A stretch of DNA of 64,000 nucleotides from Posidoniimonas corsicana (GCF_007859765.1 NZ_SIHJ01000001.1:2805075-2869074), one strand, 5' to 3'; positions 32,701 to 41,448 are shown, numbered from the stretch's first letter. Made by a program: numbers and translations. Notes: generated by a model from the letters alone, not told the origin.

Positions 32701-35088
32701 ATGACCCGCACTATGCCCACATCCTTCGTCCCGCGTTGGTTTCGGATCCCCGCTGCAGCCGCGTTGGCCCTCGCGGCCGCCCTGCTCACGCCCGCGGCGC
32801 CGGCCCGCGCAGCCGACCCGCTGGACTGGCCCAACTGGCGCGGGCCGCACTACAACGGCGTCTCGGCCGAGACCGGCCTGCCCGACGAGTGGGACCCGGA
32901 CGGGGGCGAGGGGAGTAACCTGCTGTGGAAGAACCCCGCGCTGGCCGGGCGTTCCACGCCGATCGTGATGGGCGGCAAGCTGTACACGCTGGTCCGCGCC
33001 GAGCCCGGCACCACCACCGAGGGCGAGAAGGTCGTGTGCGCCAACGCCGCCACCGGCGAGGTGCTGTGGGAGCACCGCTTCAACGTCTACCTGTCCGACG
33101 TGCCGGACACCCGCGTCGGCTGGTCGAGCGTGGTGGGCGACCCGGAAACCGGCCGCGTCTACGCCAACGGCGTGAGCGGCTACTTCTGCTGCCTGGAGGG
33201 CGACTCCGGCGACCTGGTCTGGGAGCGGAGCCTGCACGAGGAGCTGGGCCTGCTGTCCACCTACGGCGGCCGCACCAACTTCCCCCTCATCTATAAGGAC
33301 ACGGTCATCACCAGCGCGGTGGTCATCGGCTGGGGCGACACCCCGCAGTGGGGCCTGCTGGCCAAGCCGGCCCACCGCTTCATGGCCTTCGACAAAGCGA
33401 CCGGCGAGCTCCGCTGGCTGAGCGGCACCACCCTGATCCCCGAGGACACCACCTACAGCACGCCGGCCCTGGCCCGCATCAACGACCAGGACGTGCTGGT
33501 CTTCGGCTCGGGCGACGGCAAGGTCTGGAGCTTCAAGGCCGCCACCGGCGAGCACATCTGGAGCTACCCGCTGTCGCGCCGCGGGCTGAACGTCTCGCCG
33601 GTCGTGGGCCCCGACGGTATGGTCTACACGGGCCACAGCGAAGAGAACGTGGTCGGCAGCACCATGGGCGCCGTGGTGGCGATCGACGGCAAGAAGGAGG
33701 GCGAGCTCAAGCTCGGCGACGAGGAGTGGATCCTCCCGCAGGAGATGGTCGGCAAGAGCTCGCCGCTGCTGGTCGACGGCCGGGTCTACACCGTGACCGA
33801 CACGGCCAAGATGAACATCTTTGACGCCGAGACCGGCGAGCAGGTCGGCAAGCGGACGCTGGGCCGCGCGATGCGCGGCACCCCGGTGTACGCCGACGGC
33901 AAGATCTACACCTGCACCAACGAGGGCATGTTCTACATCCTCAAGCCTTCGGGCCGCGGGGTCGACGTGCTGCAGCGCGAGCGGCTCGGCGGCGAGGAGG
34001 TGAACGCCAGCCCGATCGTCTCGCACGGCCGCGTGTACCTCGCGACCAGCGAGAACCTGTACTGCATCGCAGACAAGTCGGCGGCCGACACGCACGCCGA
34101 CCACGACACGCACGTCGTGGCCGAACCTCCGCCGGCGGGCGGCAAGGCCGTTACGCACATCCAGCTCTCGCCGTGGGACTCGCTGCTGGCGCCCGGCGAT
34201 TCGCTCAAGCTCACGCTCCGCTGCTACAACGAGAAGGGCGAGCTGATCGCCGAGCCGTCGGACGCGGAGGTCTCGTTCTCGGTCGACGGCAGCGGCGCTG
34301 TCACCCAGGACGACTCCGGCCTGACCGCCACGTACGCCGCGAGCGAAGACGCCCAGCACGAGTGCGCCCTGGTCACCTGCAAGTTCGGCGACCTGACCGC
34401 CCAGGCCCGCGTGCGGGTGGTGCCGCCGCTGCCGTGGGAGTTCGACTTCGAGTCCCGCCGCGACGTGCCGCTGACGTGGGTCGGCGGCCGGATCCGCTAC
34501 AACCTGCGTGAGGACGAGTCCGGCAACCAGTACCTGGCGAAGCCGACCGAGCTGCCGACCCGCCCCGGGGCGCCGACCACCAAGCTGGGCACCCGCAGCC
34601 GCATGTGGATGGGCTCGCCGGAGATGTCCGACTACACGGTGCAGGCGGACATCCAGATGAAGGTGGGCGTGGGCGGCGAGTCGTCGGGCCCCGTGCCCGA
34701 GTTCCCGCCGGAGGCCGCGTCGTCCTCGGCGGTCAAGCTGCCGTCGGCCGGCCTGATCAACAGCCGCTACACGTTCACGCTGTTCGGCCCCAACAACGAG
34801 GCCCGGCTGTACAGCTGGTGCACGCACGACCGCCGCGCCCAGGCGACCGTGCCGATGGAGTTTGTCCCGGACGAGTGGTACACCATGAAGCTCAAGGTGC
34901 AGCCCGACAAGCAGTCCGGCGTGGCGCACGTGCTCGCCAAGGTGTGGAAGCGTGGCGAGGCCGAGCCCGACGAGTGGACCATGGAGGTGTACGACGAGGC
35001 CCCCAACTACAGCGGCAGCCCCGGGCTGTTCGGCGACTCGAAGGAGGCCGAGTTCTACGTGGACAACCTGAGCGTCACGCCCAACTAG
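32701..35088 (+). CDS. exported PQQ-like beta-propeller protein with Ig-like and jellyroll C-terminal regions
   Basis: A 795-residue protein. A signal peptide (AALALAAALLTPAAPARA) is followed by NWRGPHYNG, the typical opening of planctomycete PQQ-like proteins. About seven propeller blades span roughly residues 40-460, marked by repeats such as AATGEVLWEH, KATGELRWLSG, AATGEHIWSY and AETGEQVGKR. After a linker (480-500) comes an Ig-like stretch (LAPGDSLKLTLRCYN to ARVRVVPP, about 500-580). A C-terminal LamG/DUF1080-like jellyroll (about 580-795) ends in FYVDNLSVTPN. No catalytic quinoprotein residues are evident, so this is probably a binding or scaffold protein. The second propeller gene follows on the same strand. 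Confidence 0.85.
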   Translation: MTRTMPTSFVPRWFRIPAAAALALAAALLTPAAPARAADPLDWPNWRGPHYNGVSAETGLPDEWDPDGGEGSNLLWKNPALAGRSTPIVMGGKLYTLVRAEPGTTTEGEKVVCANAATGEVLWEHRFNVYLSDVPDTRVGWSSVVGDPETGRVYANGVSGYFCCLEGDSGDLVWERSLHEELGLLSTYGGRTNFPLIYKDTVITSAVVIGWGDTPQWGLLAKPAHRFMAFDKATGELRWLSGTTLIPEDTTYSTPALARINDQDVLVFGSGDGKVWSFKAATGEHIWSYPLSRRGLNVSPVVGPDGMVYTGHSEENVVGSTMGAVVAIDGKKEGELKLGDEEWILPQEMVGKSSPLLVDGRVYTVTDTAKMNIFDAETGEQVGKRTLGRAMRGTPVYADGKIYTCTNEGMFYILKPSGRGVDVLQRERLGGEEVNASPIVSHGRVYLATSENLYCIADKSAADTHADHDTHVVAEPPPAGGKAVTHIQLSPWDSLLAPGDSLKLTLRCYNEKGELIAEPSDAEVSFSVDGSGAVTQDDSGLTATYAASEDAQHECALVTCKFGDLTAQARVRVVPPLPWEFDFESRRDVPLTWVGGRIRYNLREDESGNQYLAKPTELPTRPGAPTTKLGTRSRMWMGSPEMSDYTVQADIQMKVGVGGESSGPVPEFPPEAASSSAVKLPSAGLINSRYTFTLFGPNNEARLYSWCTHDRRAQATVPMEFVPDEWYTMKLKVQPDKQSGVAHVLAKVWKRGEAEPDEWTMEVYDEAPNYSGSPGLFGDSKEAEFYVDNLSVTPN

Positions 35089-35184
35089 CCGCGTGAGTCG
35101 GCCAGTCTCACCGCCAACCGACCGCCCGCGGCGGCCGGCGCCGGCGTCCCCCCAAAAACTTCGACCTACCAAGGCCACCCTACA

Positions 35185-36858
35185 ATGAACCGCGTTTCGA
35201 TCGCCGTTGCGACCTGCCTGACGTCGTTTGCCTGCTGCCTGGCCGACGAGCCGACCCTCGAGTGGAACCAGTGGGCCGGCGGCCCCTCCAAGAACAACGT
35301 GCCGGTCGCCGAGAACGTCCCCACCGACTGGGACGTCGGCGAGTTCGACTTCCGCACCGGCGAGTGGGACCCCTCCACCGCCCGCAACATCCGCTGGGCG
35401 GCGCGGCTCGGCTCGCAGACCTACGGCAACGTGGTGGTGGCCGGCGGCAAGGCGTTTGTCGGCACCAACAACTCGGGCGGGTGGATCGAGCGTTACCTGT
35501 CGGACGTCGACCTGGGGTGCCTGCTCTGCTTCGACATCAAGGACGGCAAGTTCCTGTGGCAGCACTCCAGCGAGAAGCTCAAGACCGGCCGCGTGCACGA
35601 CTGGCCGCTGCAGGGCATCTGCTGCGCGCCGCTGGTGGAGGGCAAGCGGCTGTGGTTTGTAACCAGCCGCGGCGAGGTCCGCTGCCTGGACCCCGAGGGC
35701 TTCCGCGACGGCGAGAACGACGGCCCCTACACCGACGAGGAGCACACCGGCGAGGTCGAGGCCGACGTGGTGTGGGTGTTCGACATGATGCGTGAGCTCG
35801 GCGTCAGCCAGCACAACATGTGCAGCTGCAGCGTCACCGCCATCGGCGACATCCTGCTGGTCAACACCTCCAACGGCCTGGACGAGTCGCACATCAACCT
35901 GCCGGCGCCCAACGCGCCCAGCTTCATCGCTCTGGACAAGAACACCGGCAAGCTGCTGTGGACCGACAAGTCGCCCGGGTCCAACATCCTGCACGGCCAG
36001 TGGTCGAGCCCGTCGTACGCGGTGCTCGGCGGCCAGGAGCAGGCGATCTTCGGCGGCGGCGACGGCTGGGTCTACAGCTTCGACCCCAAGGGCGACGGCG
36101 CCGGCAACGCCAAGCTGCTGTGGAAGTTTGACGCCAACCCCAAGGACAGCGTGTGGGTGCTGGGCGGCCGCGGCACGCGGAACAACATCATCGCCACGCC
36201 CGTCATCTACGACGGCAAGGTGTACGTGGCGGTGGGCCAGGACCCCGAGCACGGCGAGGGCATCGGCCACCTGTGGTGCATCGACCCCACCAAGCGGGGC
36301 GACGTAAGCCCCGAGCTGGCGTTCAACTCCAAGAACCCCAGCGAGCCGATCGCGCACAAGCGGATCCAGGCCGTGGTGCCCGAGGAGGGCGACTTCGCCC
36401 GGCCGAACCCCAACTCGGCCGCCATCTGGCACTACAGCCAGGTCGACGAGAACGGCGACGGTGAGATCGACTTCGAGGAGGAGATGCACCGCAGCTGCGG
36501 CACCGTGGCCATCAAGGACGACGTGCTCTACATCGCGGACTTCAGCGGCCTGTTCCACTGCCTGGACGCCCAGACCGGCAAGCGGCACTGGGTGTACGAC
36601 ATGTTCGCCGCCGCGTGGGGCTCGCCGATGATCGCCGACGGCAAGGTGTACATCGGCGACGAGGAGGGCGAGGTGGCCATCTTCCGGCACTCGGCCGACC
36701 CGAATGTCGCGATGATGGACGACGGCGGCGAGATGGTCCCCGCGCTCGGCCAGATCGACATGAAGAACAGCGTCTACTCGACCCCCATCTTCGCCGACGG
36801 CGTGATGTACATCTCGAACAAGACGCACCTGTTTGCCATCGAGAACAAGGAAGACTGA
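35185..36858 (+). CDS. exported PQQ-like beta-propeller protein with embedded EF-hand-like loop
   Basis: A 557-residue protein with signal peptide (MNRVSIAVATCLTSFACCLA) and propeller blades. Visible blades include VVVAGGKAFVGTNN, LLCFDIKDGKFLWQHS, FIALDKNTGKLLWTD, WVYSFDPKGD, FHCLDAQTGKRHWVYD and MYISNKTHLFAIENKED. Between blades, around residues 420-430, there is DENGDGEIDFEEE, a canonical EF-hand calcium loop (D-x-N-x-D-G-x-I-x-x-x-E). The gene starts 96 bp after the first propeller gene and is followed 137 bp later by a pseudo-receiver gene. The two propellers are probably paralogues acting together at the cell surface or in the periplasm; substrate unknown. Confidence 0.85.
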   Translation: MNRVSIAVATCLTSFACCLADEPTLEWNQWAGGPSKNNVPVAENVPTDWDVGEFDFRTGEWDPSTARNIRWAARLGSQTYGNVVVAGGKAFVGTNNSGGWIERYLSDVDLGCLLCFDIKDGKFLWQHSSEKLKTGRVHDWPLQGICCAPLVEGKRLWFVTSRGEVRCLDPEGFRDGENDGPYTDEEHTGEVEADVVWVFDMMRELGVSQHNMCSCSVTAIGDILLVNTSNGLDESHINLPAPNAPSFIALDKNTGKLLWTDKSPGSNILHGQWSSPSYAVLGGQEQAIFGGGDGWVYSFDPKGDGAGNAKLLWKFDANPKDSVWVLGGRGTRNNIIATPVIYDGKVYVAVGQDPEHGEGIGHLWCIDPTKRGDVSPELAFNSKNPSEPIAHKRIQAVVPEEGDFARPNPNSAAIWHYSQVDENGDGEIDFEEEMHRSCGTVAIKDDVLYIADFSGLFHCLDAQTGKRHWVYDMFAAAWGSPMIADGKVYIGDEEGEVAIFRHSADPNVAMMDDGGEMVPALGQIDMKNSVYSTPIFADGVMYISNKTHLFAIENKED

Positions 36859-36927
36859 TTGGCCGCCAGCCGTTGGCTGTTGGCCAATCGCCGGGCGGCC
36901 AATCCCCCTCCCCGTCAGGGGGAGGGG
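36857..36927. repeat. tandem inverted repeats behind the second propeller gene
   Basis: An 11-bp perfect pair (36857-36867 and 36894-36904, GATTGGCCGCC) overlaps the stop codon, followed by a GC-rich palindrome (36905-36913 and 36919-36927, CCCCTCCCC with loop GTCAG). No T run follows, so it is a weak terminator candidate or a REP-like site. The second palindrome resembles the one inserted in the methyltransferase gene. Confidence 0.6.
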
Positions 36928-36995
36928 CCGGCGGAGCGATCCTGCTCTGCTGAAGCGTCAGCCACCAGCTTCTCTTACAACGACTAACGGGACTG

Positions 36996-37367
36996 ATGAA
37001 ACGCATCCTCGACATCGGCAACTGCGGCCCGGACCACGGCTCGCTGACCCGCTTCTTCACGAGCCACTTCGACTGCACGGTCGACCAGGCCGACCGCGCC
37101 GAGGACGCGTTGCCCAAGCTGCGCGACAATGGCTACGACCTGGTGGTCGTGAACCGGAAGCTGGACATCGACTACACCGACGGCATCGACGTGATCCGCC
37201 AGATCAAGTCCGACGAGCGGCTGGCGTCGACCCCGGTGATGCTGATCACCAACTTCCCCGAGCACCAGGACGCCGCCGAGCAGGCGGGCGCCCTCCGCGG
37301 CTTCGGCAAGCTGGAGCTGGAGCACGCCGACACCGTGTCGCGCGTGAAGGCCGCGCTCGGCGAGTAG
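36996..37367 (+). CDS. stand-alone receiver-like protein lacking the phosphorylation site (pseudo-receiver)
   Basis: A 123-residue single-domain protein with CheY-like secondary-structure order. The first strand is followed by IGNCGPDH, where the acidic metal-binding pair normally lies. The expected phospho-acceptor Asp of the third strand is replaced by Asn in LVVVNRKLD. The Thr (LITNF) and Lys (GKLEL) switch positions remain. It therefore probably cannot be phosphorylated and may act as a constitutive adaptor. It follows the two propeller genes and lies 19 bp from the convergent GH16 gene. ATG 36996 is used; the ribosome-binding site is weak. Confidence 0.7.
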   Translation: MKRILDIGNCGPDHGSLTRFFTSHFDCTVDQADRAEDALPKLRDNGYDLVVVNRKLDIDYTDGIDVIRQIKSDERLASTPVMLITNFPEHQDAAEQAGALRGFGKLELEHADTVSRVKAALGE

Positions 37368-37386
37368 CCGGCGGCCGCCCAGCGCT

Positions 37387-38628
37387 TCACTCTCCCTGGT
37401 ACACGCGGACGAAGTCCACGTACATGTCCGACGCGTTGCCGTACCGCTCCAGGTCGATCGACCAGCCGCTGATCCCGCCGATGGCGTAGTTGATTAGGAA
37501 GAAGTGCGGGTCGAGCGACCGCGGGTTGGTGGCGTGGCGGAACACCTCGATGTTGTCGAAGTAGTACACCGTCTCCTGCTTGCCGATCCGCACCGCGTAC
37601 GTGTGCATGGTGGTGGACCAGTAGCTCTTGCCGCCGAGCTCCATCATCGGCACCACCTTGTTGGGGTGCGGCTTCTTCTCGCCGCTGGGCAGCTCCTGAT
37701 TCCAGAAGTGCGACACGAGGCTGTAGCCCGGGTGGTTGGGGTTGCCGGCGCCCACGCCGCCGTACGCCTCGCAGATGTCGAGCTCGTCGGTTCCGCGCGG
37801 CTCGTCGGGCAGGGTGAGCGTCCAGAACGCGGGCCACGTGCCCGGCGCCGACTGGCCGGTGAACCGGCACTCCAGGTAGCAGGGCGCCCGCGCCGTAACG
37901 CCCTGGAAGTCGGCGTCGACCGACGCGATGAGGCCCGAGTAGGCGCCCTCGCCGGTCTTGCGGGCCTTGATCTTGAGGTAGCTATCGACCTGCTCGAACG
38001 GCTCTGGCGGGTTGGCGAACTGCCAGCCGCTGAAGTCGCCGCCGCCCGGCTTGTGGGCCGTGTACCGCGCGGCGCCGCGGCCGTCGGGGCTAATCGATAG
38101 CGGGGCGTCAAAGTCGTCGGCGAACAGCAGCTTCATCCCCTTGGCGCCCGGCGGGGTCTCTTTGGGCGCGCCGGCGTTCCAGTCCGCGCCGCCTGTGTTG
38201 TAGAGCTGCAGCTCGAACACGTCGCGTTTGCCCTCGCCGTTGCGGGCGTAGATCCGCACGTTGGTCGGCCCGTGAGGGAACTCGGCGGCGGGGAACGTGA
38301 ACGCGCCGCGGCCCTGCTCGTCGAGTTCGATCACGCCGGGTTCCAGTCGCGCGTCGTGCCCCCAGCGGCTCGCGTGTTCGGCGGTCGGCTGCCGCCAGCA
38401 CATGGCCCAGGCGGCCTGCATGCCGGGCGCCTGGAACCTGATCTGTACGTCGCCCGACACGCTGGACCGGAGCGCGGGCTGCGAGACCTTGATGGACTGC
38501 GTCCACTGATCGCCGCCGGTGTCCTGGCCGTAGTTGAAGTCCCGGTAGACCTCGCTCTGGCCGCGGGCGCCGCCCACGAGCAGCAGGCAGGCGAGGAGGC
38601 AGCAGAGCACGCGCGGAGGTGCAGGCAT
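37387..38628 (-). CDS. exported glycoside hydrolase family 16 protein
   Basis: A 413-residue protein with a signal peptide (LCCLLACLLLVGGARG). It has an N-terminal carbohydrate-binding-type domain (about 25-145, including GPTNVRIYARNGEGKRDVFE) and a C-terminal GH16 jellyroll (about 165-413). The catalytic motif DELDICEAYG places nucleophile Glu282, Asp284 and acid/base Glu287, the E-x-D-x-x-E pattern of the family. FFLINYAIGG and YVDFVRVYQ at the end match the GH16 terminus. It likely cleaves beta-1,3 or mixed-linkage polysaccharides (laminarin, agar or carrageenan type); the exact substrate cannot be read. Convergent with the pseudo-receiver gene. Confidence 0.88.
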   Translation of the reverse strand: MPAPPRVLCCLLACLLLVGGARGQSEVYRDFNYGQDTGGDQWTQSIKVSQPALRSSVSGDVQIRFQAPGMQAAWAMCWRQPTAEHASRWGHDARLEPGVIELDEQGRGAFTFPAAEFPHGPTNVRIYARNGEGKRDVFELQLYNTGGADWNAGAPKETPPGAKGMKLLFADDFDAPLSISPDGRGAARYTAHKPGGGDFSGWQFANPPEPFEQVDSYLKIKARKTGEGAYSGLIASVDADFQGVTARAPCYLECRFTGQSAPGTWPAFWTLTLPDEPRGTDELDICEAYGGVGAGNPNHPGYSLVSHFWNQELPSGEKKPHPNKVVPMMELGGKSYWSTTMHTYAVRIGKQETVYYFDNIEVFRHATNPRSLDPHFFLINYAIGGISGWSIDLERYGNASDMYVDFVRVYQGE

Positions 38629-39361
38629 GATGGCGTCCCTGAGGAAGTTGCCGCCGCGGCGTCGGGGCGGTTCGCCCTAGAGCATGGGGGAGCGGTCGGG
38701 GCAATGCAAGCAATTGCGGGCCGCACCAGAGTCCGCGCGGCGCTAGGGGACTACTTGGCGAGCCACGCCTGGCGGTGGAATCTCCTCATCGTGACGCCAA
38801 GCGGACGCTGCGGTTCCTGGCCGGATTCTTGTAGAAACCGGCCACCTGCCGTGCTCCAATGTGGGGGTGCTCACCCGTACCCACGCGCGCCGATTCGGCC
38901 GGCGCGTGCCGGATGACGGCTGCGCGGTTGGTTAGACCGCCCGTGAGCCGCTGGGGTTTTGTCCGTTTTGTCCCGCCGCGTCGGCCACCAATCGGACAAA
39001 ACCCTAGTGGCCGCTTTCCCCACGACGCGAGAGGCACCGCTATAGAAGCGTAGAACGACAACCTAGGGGAAAATGCCCCCGGAGTTTTGTCCGCTTCGCG
39101 CGTGTTTTTGGACAGAACGAATTGGACCGAGCGCTTGGGGCGCGACGAGCGCTGTTGCTAGGCGTTTTGGAGCGCAGGCGTTTCACGTCGACGCAGGTTA
39201 CATCCGGGCTCAAAGTCGCTGAGGTTGGGCACGCCGCGGTTGGTTGGGGGGCTGCCGACGAGCCCGATAACGACCAGCGTGACCGAGCGGCGACATTACG
39301 CGTTGATTTCAGGTTGGCCCAGTGTCGCCGCTCCGGTTCGGGCGATTGTCATGTGCCCTGT
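38629..39361. other. 733-bp noncoding stretch with TTTTGTCCG-type repeats
   Basis: No credible gene in either strand. It contains a 12-bp perfect inverted repeat (38954-38965 and 38993-39004, GGGTTTTGTCCG) with a 27-nt loop, and further TTTTGTCC(C/G) copies near 38966 and 39084, so this motif is reiterated. A partial reverse copy of the GGCGAGGCGTGGCTCGCC hairpin sits at 38757-38772. The rest shows no recognised feature. Confidence 0.5.
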
Positions 39362-39862
39362 TCAGTCATCTTCAGTGACATAGAGCAGATCCTGTTCTGT
39401 GTCCGTACGATACGCAGCGTTGAATTGAAGAACCATGTGGGAGCGAAAATAGACGAAGAATCCGGTGTGATTGATGAACAAGTTTGTGAATGTTGAGTTG
39501 ATCCGTTTGGCTATGAGGTCGGAAACACACATTTGTTGAACGCCGATCGAGGTCCAGTCGAGTGTCACGGGTGGAGCACCGATGCGGAACTGCGGTTCGG
39601 CGGAGAGAACTGGTGAACTGTTTTGAAGTCGCCAACGAACAGCACCGTCGCGAATGAAGGAATGCAGATACTGATCGTTGGAGAAACGCAGAACACAGGC
39701 TGAGTACGACCAATAGGCTTCAGTCAGAGTCGAGTCTTTCAATCGTGCCGCGTCAGCCTCTGCTTCGGGGCGGAGTGGGTGGGACATCGAATACTCAACG
39801 GCAGATTCGACCGAGTCAAATGTCTTTCTGAACGGATAGGGTGCTACAGGGATTGGCTCCAT
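39362..39862 (-). CDS. hypothetical protein in an AT-richer patch
   Basis: A 166-residue soluble protein without a signal peptide or membrane spans. The N-terminal part is DSVESAVEYSMSHPLRPEAEADAARLKDSTL; the C-terminal half is beta-rich with many aromatic residues (NHTGFFVYFRSHMVLQFNA). No family is recognised; its size and alternating beta pattern recall immunity-type proteins, but that is only an impression. Base composition is unlike the neighbourhood: 39421-39480 has 25 G/C of 60, whereas flanking genes are mostly well above 60 percent. This suggests recent acquisition. ATG 39862 follows CAAGAA. Confidence 0.6.
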   Translation of the reverse strand: MEPIPVAPYPFRKTFDSVESAVEYSMSHPLRPEAEADAARLKDSTLTEAYWSYSACVLRFSNDQYLHSFIRDGAVRWRLQNSSPVLSAEPQFRIGAPPVTLDWTSIGVQQMCVSDLIAKRINSTFTNLFINHTGFFVYFRSHMVLQFNAAYRTDTEQDLLYVTEDD

Positions 39863-40197
39863 TTCTTGAGTGTGCTGCTATTGGCACATAACTTGTCGCT
39901 TGACACAAGAAACGTGGATGAGAATTGATGCAGCGTGCTTACCTGCAGAACGAGTGGATAAAGTAGCCATCCGATTGTAGCAAAGCGGTACAGAGCTGGC
40001 TCTGCCGCATGTCCCCGCGGTGCTCGCCCTGTACCGCGATTTCCGGCTCCCCACCTAACGTCGGTTGTCACACCCTCGTGCAGATTCAGGACGGACCCCC
40101 GATCCTGCACCGGCTTCATCGTCCTGCGCATTCTCGAGCGCGGCGCCAGACCAGACAAAGAAGACGCCGGCGAGGCGTGGCTCGCCGGCTATCGGGG
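39863..40197. other. 335-bp intergenic region ending in a dispersed hairpin repeat
   Basis: Leader of the AT-richer orphan and 3' flank of the phosphatase gene. The first half is AT-rich like the orphan. The last part contains the CCGGCGAG-GCGTGG-CTCGCCGG hairpin (40167-40188), identical to the intergenic repeat at 27033. An imperfect hairpin GTGCAG..CTGCAC lies near 40079-40110. No gene is seen. Confidence 0.5.
40167..40188. repeat. CCGGCGAGGCGTGGCTCGCCGG hairpin, isolated copy
   Basis: Perfect 8-bp arms around GCGTGG, 9 bp beyond the stop of the phosphatase gene. The same 22 bases recur at 27033-27054, with partial copies at 23536, 24735, 28401 and (reversed) 38757. Confidence 0.8.
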
Positions 40198-41187
40198 CTA
40201 GGCGCCGACACTCTTGAGCGCGGCGAGCGCGGCGTCGTGCAGCGCGCCGTTGGTGGCCAGCACGCCGCGGTTGGTCTTGAGCGTGCGGCCGTGAGAGAAG
40301 TCGAGCGGGCGGCCGTCGAGGTCGGTGACGCGGCCGCCGGCCTCGGTGATGACGATCGACCCGGCGGCCTGGTCCCAGATCTTCTCGACGTAGTCGGGCA
40401 TCTTGGGAGAGATCAGCCGCAGCAGCATCTCGCCGCCGCCGGCGGCCAGCACCGCGTACTTGGCCTGGCTGTCCATTCCGACCGGGTCGGCCTGGATGCC
40501 GAGGGCCTCGGCGAAGTAGTCGATCTGGCCCATGTTGGTGTGGCCCTTCTCGACCGACCGCAGCACGCGGGCCTGGGCCGGGTCGGCGGTCGTGGACACG
40601 CTTGCCTGCCGCCAGTCGTCGACCCCGTCGGCCATCGATCCCACGTAGGCGCCCTGCCCTGCCGCGGCGATCAGCACCGAACCGGGGCCGCCCTTCTGCG
40701 GGGTCTGGCCGGCGGCCAGCTCGGGGCAGCCGAGCGCGCCCAGCACCACCTTGCCGCCCTTGATGTGGGCGAGCGCCACGGCGTACTGGTCGCCCCGCAG
40801 GAAGCCCTTGGTGCCGTCGATCGGGTCGAGCGTCCAGTGGGTGTCGTGCGAGTCCACGGCGCCCAGGTCGATCCAGTCGCAGACGTCGTCGGGCGTGGCG
40901 TCCGGGAACACGGTCCGCACAAACTTGACCACGTCGGCCAACGTCTGGGCGCCGGCTTCCTCGCGGAGGTCGGCGGCGGACTCCTCGCCCACCAGCACCG
41001 CGCCGGGGAACGCCTGGCTGAGCCGACGCGCCACCACCGCCTGGGCCGCAAAGTCGCCCACCGTCACGGGCGACTTGTCGCCCTTGGTGAGGGCGTCGGT
41101 GACCATCTCGGCCTGCACGCGGCGGACCAGTTTGCCGGCCTCACGGACCGCGGCGATAGCGAACTTGGCTTCGGGGGAGTCGATCAT
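40198..41187 (-). CDS. 3'(2'),5'-bisphosphate nucleotidase (CysQ/HAL2-like, inositol monophosphatase family)
   Basis: A 329-residue Mg-dependent phosphatase. Metal-site motifs are VLVGEES (Glu), TLDPIDGTKGFLRG (Asp-x-x-Asp, the D-P-I-D-G-T pattern) and IWDQAAGSIVITEAGG (Asp of the W-D-x-A-A motif). The GTKGFLR form is typical of the HAL2/BPNT1-like group, which removes the 3'-phosphate from PAP in sulfate assimilation. Length fits eukaryote-type BPNT1 better than short CysQ. ATG 41187 starts the conserved protein; a longer frame to 41223 is not used. Its 5' leader includes a TTTTTGC-rich hairpin repeat shared with the tRNA-Gln 3' flank. Confidence 0.88.
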   Translation of the reverse strand: MIDSPEAKFAIAAVREAGKLVRRVQAEMVTDALTKGDKSPVTVGDFAAQAVVARRLSQAFPGAVLVGEESAADLREEAGAQTLADVVKFVRTVFPDATPDDVCDWIDLGAVDSHDTHWTLDPIDGTKGFLRGDQYAVALAHIKGGKVVLGALGCPELAAGQTPQKGGPGSVLIAAAGQGAYVGSMADGVDDWRQASVSTTADPAQARVLRSVEKGHTNMGQIDYFAEALGIQADPVGMDSQAKYAVLAAGGGEMLLRLISPKMPDYVEKIWDQAAGSIVITEAGGRVTDLDGRPLDFSHGRTLKTNRGVLATNGALHDAALAALKSVGA

Positions 41188-41260
41188 AGTAGCAGTCGGC
41201 TTTTTGCTATCGGCTGTCAGCACTCAGAAAGAAAGGCAATGCCTAGCGTCGAAACAGCGG

Positions 41261-41289
41261 AAGGCTGTCAGCCGAGAGCTGACAGCCTT
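41261..41289. repeat. 12-bp hairpin behind tRNA-Gln
   Basis: AAGGCTGTCAGC (41261-41272) and its complement (41278-41289) with loop CGAGA, 7 bp past the 3' end of the minus-strand tRNA-Gln. A GGCTGTCAGC copy also lies at about 41209. It could end tRNA transcription, but there is no long T run. Confidence 0.6.
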
Positions 41290-41296
41290 CATTGAG

Positions 41297-41367
41297 CAAC
41301 CCCGCCAGGACTCGAACCTGGAATGAGGGAATCAAAATCCCTAGTGTTACCATTACACTACGGGGCT
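41297..41367 (-). tRNA. tRNA-Gln (anticodon UUG)
   Basis: A 71-nt cloverleaf on the minus strand. The acceptor is AGCCCCG paired with CGGGGTT and a G discriminator. The anticodon stem AGGGA/TCCCT encloses loop TTTTGAT, so the anticodon is TTG (41333-41335 on the plus strand). The T arm contains GGTTCGAGTCC. CCA is not encoded. It is followed by a 12-bp hairpin. Confidence 0.95.
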
Positions 41368-41448
41368 GTGCCTGAACGCTCTATTCTACCGCACGGCGGG
41401 CGGTCTGCTAAAGGGGCCGGATTGAGGGCCTCGGGGCGGTTCCGCTGG

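Noticed and set aside
32665-36828. 1387-codon minus-strand open frame across the two propeller genes
   Set aside because: Antisense shadow of real plus-strand genes in high-GC DNA; no domain, low-complexity Val/Leu/Arg/His composition, no ribosome-binding site. Propeller blades on the plus strand explain the sequence.
41209-41289. Riboswitch-like leader between the phosphatase gene and tRNA-Gln
   Set aside because: Only a simple 12-bp hairpin and one copied decamer are present; no conserved riboswitch core.
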